Of a stretch of 64,000 nt of DNA, positions 59,150 to 64,000 are shown one piece after another. The DNA lies in contig CM036620.1 of the NCBI GenBank assembly GCA_020746105.1, forward strand, positions 42,180,706 through 42,244,705, given 5' to 3'. Origin of the DNA: Trogon surrucura. Taxonomy: Eukaryota > Chordata > Aves > Trogoniformes > Trogonidae. Made by a program: the position numbers and the translations under genes. The notes under the pieces are model-generated. The model made no database searches. It saw only the letters and a list, made by a program, of their open reading frames with translations, and had not been told where the DNA came from. The first letter of the stretch is position 1. Each line of letters opens with the position of its first letter.

Positions 59150-59760
59150 CAAGAGATAAGCATAGGCCAATTTTATAGAGTAGCTGACTTCAGTAACACA
59201 ATTTATACGACTGAATGCAAGATCATGCAGCTACTCAACAGTATTCATACAGAGAAGCCGGTATGCAGATATGGATTGAAGGATTACGGAATGTACTTTC
59301 TGGTGTGACAGAGTCCTTGTGGAATGTTAAGACAAACTAATCATAGTGGTAGTTATGCAAAATTTTTATTATCCTTTTAATGTGCTCAATCCTGGAACAC
59401 ATTATGGTTCAATATGTTTAAATAACCATTCTTTAAGAAGGCTGATGACAAATCTGAAAGGTTACTGAAATGATCTACAAGAACATTACAGTTTGAAATA
59501 CTTTTCTAATGTAAGATTAAAGCAGTTTAGCGTGTAAAAATCAGAAAGGTTTAAAGTCTCTTTAGACACCTCCATGATGGAAGAAAGATTGTGAAGTAAA
59601 GGTAATTTTTTAGACAGGTAGAGGTAGTAAATTAGCAAGACTGGAACCCGGTAACAGATGAATTCAGAACAGACAAAAAAAAATCCTACTTTGAAGCAAT
59701 TAAAAGATTGAAACGACTGAAAAGAGAGTAGAACTGATGGCCATTTAAAGTCTTTAAATC
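59150..59760 (+). mobile_element. Possible ancient CR1/L2/L3-type LINE remnant
   Basis: GAATGCAAGATCATGCAG at about 59214, then AAAGGTTACTGAAATGATC and AGATTAAAGCAG further on, recall decayed CR1-clade LINE sequence in plus orientation. The resemblance is weak and by eye. Confidence 0.3.
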
Positions 59761-62700
59761 TAGGTCAACTGTATGTTCTGGGTTTGATCCAGAAGCCGAT
59801 GGGTAAAATTTGATGAGCCTTGAGATTCAAAAGTTCAAATCAACAATGACTCCAGTGTTAAAACATGTGGATCTCTCAGCCCACAATGTTTCATCATGAT
59901 ATATTCGGTTACAAAATTAAAGTTATTTACTTCCTTAGAAAAGCAATAAATTGACCTTACAAACATTAGATTGGCTTCCAACTTGACAAAGTTGAAAGCC
60001 ACATGTATCATAATGGTAAGGAATAAAGATCTCATGTGTGTAGTTTTTACTACCCTTGTATTGCCAGTTTGAACATTCCAGCATTTTAAGAGGGTGTTGT
60101 GATGGAATATGACATCACTGTAGTTTTAGATCCTTGTTTTACTGAGACATGTTTGATTATGTTAATTAGTCTGGCTTTCCCAGTACACAGGATTCCCCAG
60201 GATGTAATTCATTCAAGTGTGAAACCCCAGAGGCTTTGACCTAGTACTAAACACAAAACTACAAATAGAATAGCTGTTTTTCAATAAATACAATCCTAAG
60301 ATAGAAAGGCCAACTTTAAAATACGGGAGTAAAGTTACTAAAAAGAAAAATGTAGTTATTCAGTATTCCTCAATAAGCAATAAAAGGCTCAGCAATGTAT
60401 TTCAGTCTCTGAAAATAAAGTGGGGAGTCTGTATAAGAATATTTGCCAGTTTTCTCTGTAAGAAATGTAGGTGCTCACCACAAGAGTATAACAACACTCT
60501 TCAAAATGTATTAACTGAAAAGCAAGTCTTGGGGTAACTAAAATAAATAGATACTTAGTCTGGTTTGCTTAACGGTTGGCCGTTGCATTTAATTTCTGGA
60601 AGCATGTAAAGAAATTGTTTCTACTTCATGGTTGATTAAATTAACGCTCTCTTAACAAACTGAGATATGACCGGCAGATTGCATGTGTTTTTCTTCAGCT
60701 AATTTTTCTTCTCAAACACCTTTTATCTTAAGCTTTAATTCTCTTAATTCAGATGAAGTTTCCGGTTCCAGTGGCAGTGGATGTTCTTTTATTCATTATG
60801 TGGTGGGTTATAGTAGTAGCAGACATTAAAATGCAGGTAAATAGTCTACATTTTACCCTCAGTGCCAGAGCTCATCCAGTGTTAGTGGGTGTTATATTTT
60901 GGAGTTGTAACATCTCACATGTACATATCAAGTGTATATACAGCAGTATTTGCAAAATATATTGATATTGGGAGAAAAGATTGGACACTTCAGTGAAAAA
61001 TCACAGTCTTGTAAATTACAGATATATACGTAAAAATACCACCCTGAAATTGTCTAATATATAAATATAACTTTATTACTATATATTAGTCATTATGTTT
61101 ACAAAATGTGTGCAAATGTATTCACTTTATATGAAGACAACTAAGCAAGGGTATAAACACAGTATAAATTTGTACTCCGTAAGTAGTCATCACTGAAAAG
61201 AAGTGCTGAGGTGTAGCTGATATGTTTATATTCACTATAGTGCCTTGACTACCTTGCAGCAAAATCTGGTCTTGTCTTTTGTGCTTATAAACAGATTTTC
61301 TGCTAGATAATGAGAGTCAGTGGGAAGTTAATATTTTACCCATGTCATACAAAAAAGGAGCAGACCGAAGGATCTAAAAAAGATGCAGAAATGCCTGTGA
61401 ACCATGGTGCACAGAGTCCAGTCAAAAGCAGGAAGATTTTAAAACTAATTTCGTACTTTGTTATTAGCTCAATTTATTAATTAGGGCTTCAATCCGTTGA
61501 ACACTGTTTAGCTCAAAGCAAGTGTTCTGCTGGAGTCAGCGGCCCAGTGAATGTTTTGCTGGCTGAAGCCTCAAGGGAGACAGTTCCTGCTAGTTAGTGA
61601 GTGCTTCTCCTTTTTTTTTTCTTAATTATTTAATTACTCTTTGTAATCATAGCAGAACAATGCTTACATATCTAGAATAGCCTGCCATTTTTTCCAGTGT
61701 GAAACTACATTTCTTCCTTTTTGAGTGTTCTTTTTTTCCTTTGCCCATGCGATAGTTTTGCATACAAAAAAAGATTGACTTTGAGAAGCAAATTTTACTT
61801 GTATAAATGAACTCTGATGGATTTTGATGCTAGAAAACTGCTTGCATGTGTAAAACATAGCACAGGTTGAGACCATTTTAACGATACAGCTGAAAGTGTG
61901 TGGATCTTGTAATGAGTGGAATTATTACGAGGACACCTCAGTTTTATATTTTAGGCTGTTTTGATGTTTGTGCTTAGAGGCAGGGGTTTAGATATGGTAT
62001 TTTCAAAATCTGCTGGCATTGGACTACCTTTGTTTCTACTGGAGTATTTTGCACTAAAATTAAAAAAAAAACCCTGAACTTTCAGAGAAGCACTTCTCAG
62101 TGCCCGTGAACAGATGCTCAAAGTCATAGTGACAGCAAGTATGTTTGAAATAGAAGGAATCAAACCTGGGAGCTCAGATTTTCTCGTCCTACCATACTTT
62201 ACACCGACAACCATGCTCCAACAGTGCTCTGCCTTCACCTAATTAGTCGTGTTGGCAAAGTGATGGGAAGGGAACAGGATACACACCTGCATGCATAGCA
62301 CTGATTACTTAATGAGATCCTTTGTTTCTTTAGCACAGGAGTATTTCTGTGTGTACTGTGAAACTGAACAGGTCTGCAAATTTACTTCTGAGACATTAGT
62401 TTTAGTCCACAGCTATTCTGGTTAAACACACCATGAGAAGAAATCCATGCTTTGACAAATGTAAGTTACATTGTAAAAATATCTAACCCTTTTTCTGCTG
62501 CTTCTACTAGAGAGGTAATATCTCACCGCTTTGATGATTAGATTTTTTTTTTCTAATTTCAAACCCTGGCAAGTTTAAATTCACATACGGTTTTCTGTTT
62601 GTTGCTTTTTGTATTTGTGGTTTGGTGGAGGTTTCTTTGGGTTTTTTTTCCAACAATGTTATTATTCTCCTTTCATTGTTTTTCCCTTAGGAAATGGATT

Positions 62701-63060
62701 TACCAGCTGAACCAAGCTCTTTCAGTCACCTGAGTAGCTTTTCTCACCCTTTTTTCCACTTTGAATTTCTCTTTCTCAAAACTAAGTGATGAGAATAAAA
62801 TGCAATATTCTGCACGAAGTCAGTTAGGACTTTACAGAATGGCACTAGTATTTCCCTAAAAAATAAATTTTCCAATACATGAGTAAATACCAAGATAATA
62901 TTCCGCAAATGTGCACTATTAATTTGGAACCAAATCAAAGAAAATAAACAAAAATATCCCTCTTCGTACATTTGGTACCATCTTGCTCAGTGTCTTGGTT
63001 ATCTTGGTCATTCATGTATGTTCTTCAGAGCTCATGAAATCAATCAGAGCTCATGAAATC
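59761..63060. other. Intergenic flank: nothing recognised
   Basis: AT-rich sequence. A 17-bp direct repeat TCAGAGCTCATGAAATC occurs at 63025-63041 and 63044-63060, immediately before the CR1 copy. Confidence 0.5.
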
Positions 63061-63515
63061 TGTGTCCAGAGAAGGGCCACGAGGATGATTAGAGGGCTGG
63101 AGCACCTGTCCTATAAAGACAGACTGAAAGAGTTGGGGTTGTTTAGGCTGGAGAAAAGAAGGCTCAGAGGAGACCTTATTGTGGCCTTCCAGTATCTTAA
63201 GGGGGCCTACAAGAAAGCTGGTGAGAGGCTTCTTAGGATGTTGGGTAGTGATAGGACTAGAGGGAATGGATTAAAGCTAGAGATGGATCAACTCAGATTG
63301 GACATTAGGAAGAAGTTCTTCACCATGAGGGTGGTGAGACACTGGAACAGGTTGCCCAGAGAGGTGGTGGAAACCCCATCCCTGGGGCTTTTTAAGGCCA
63401 GGCTGGATGGGGCTCTGAGCAACCTGATCGAACGAGGGGTGTTCCTGCCCATGGCAGGGGTTGGAGCTAGATGATCTTTGAGGTCCCTTCCAACCCTGAC
63501 AATTCTATGATTCTG
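63061..63515 (+). mobile_element. CR1 LINE 3' fragment, relatively well kept
   Basis: About 455 bp of CR1 3' end. It codes for the last part of the second CR1 protein in one open frame ([19 protein letters not shown], then [20 protein letters not shown]), then GATGATCTTTGAGGTCCCTT and the ATTCTATGATTCTG end. The frame from 62983 to 63474 is this remnant plus flanking bases, not a host gene. Its good preservation suggests a younger copy than the others here. Confidence 0.92.
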
Positions 63516-64000
63516 TCTGGATTCAGTGCCCCTTGATGGATCTGCCCACTTGACCTGGATCACCCTTTGCAGTGTCTGGAGCTGTTGACAGACCTTGTTG
63601 GTGGCACATGACTGTGCCCACCCTGCTTGGGTGCTATGGGACTGCACCCCATCAGAGAGGTCACAGCTTGCACAGGATATGCTCTTGGCCCCTGGCTCAC
63701 CGTCCCTTCAGGTATGAGCCAGCCCTTGCAGTTCCCTGACGCATTGCTGTACGTGTGGCTGAAAACCTGTAAGCTCTAAGAAAATGAAAAGTGTCTGTGA
63801 AAGCTCATTGAAAAGCGGGTCTGAAAAGCTTCTGTTCTCACATGGTAGTGTTTTACACCTACTCTGATCCTATAGAAGGCCAGGATGTGAAGACTCAGCA
63901 ACAGTGAATAAAGCTCATTGTATCCATATCCATGCTTTGATGATGTAAAGAAATGTGCTAGTGATGGCAACTCTCAGAGAATATATTCTCCATGGGCTTA
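63516..64000. other. Right edge of window: nothing recognised
   Basis: Moderately GC-rich to 63760, then ordinary. It may include an old repeat but I cannot name one. Confidence 0.4.

Noticed and set aside
62983-63474. 163-codon frame as a host gene
   Set aside because: Nearly all of it is the C-terminal end of the CR1 second protein within a 5'-truncated copy.

Overview
The window is avian genomic DNA, most likely from a songbird. It carries CR1 retroposon ends with the (ATTCTRTG)n tail typical of bird CR1, and a short interspersed element with a tRNA-Ile-like head joined to a CR1-like tail, a design known from passerines. Everything from position 1 to about 55.6 kb lies inside one vertebrate gene on the minus strand, GLRA3 (glycine receptor alpha-3 subunit). 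Coding exon 1 is at 55485-55555 inside a CpG island, exon 2 at 30460-30587, exon 3 at 23611-23678 and exon 4 at 3844-4067. Their lengths (71, 128, 68 and 224 coding bases), splice sites and phases join without a break. The remaining exons (transmembrane part) lie to the left of the window.

The introns hold the mobile DNA. Intron 4 has a complete solo LTR (2496-3315, minus strand, so sense to GLRA3). Intron 3 has CR1 ends (8161, 8972, 21004) and an orphan SINE tail (15611). Intron 2 has an old decayed CR1/L3-type LINE (about 25650-27110) and a probable solo LTR (29477-29879). Intron 1 (24.9 kb) has a two-LTR provirus (32026-37112), a possible second old LINE near 39.2-40.3 kb and the tRNA-derived SINE (52106-52290). 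Right of the gene are a gene-free flank, a possible old LINE (59150-59760) and a good CR1 3' end (63061-63515).

The most notable object is the 5087-bp provirus. It has 410-bp LTRs that read as identical, a 5-bp target duplication (AGGAT), and a primer-binding site matching tRNA-Lys1,2. Its integrase and RNase H resemble class III (ERV-L, spumavirus-related) elements. It lacks reverse transcriptase and envelope, and its gag-like frame is cut by stop codons. In the gag N-terminal position it has an ORF with three predicted membrane segments, followed by five copies of a 30-bp repeat coding for a ten-residue Ala/Pro/Thr-rich unit. A very young insertion of such a defective element suggests mobilisation by proteins supplied from elsewhere.

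The provirus lies antisense to GLRA3. No other host protein gene is supported, and most of the remaining sequence is AT-rich intron or intergenic DNA in which I recognise nothing.
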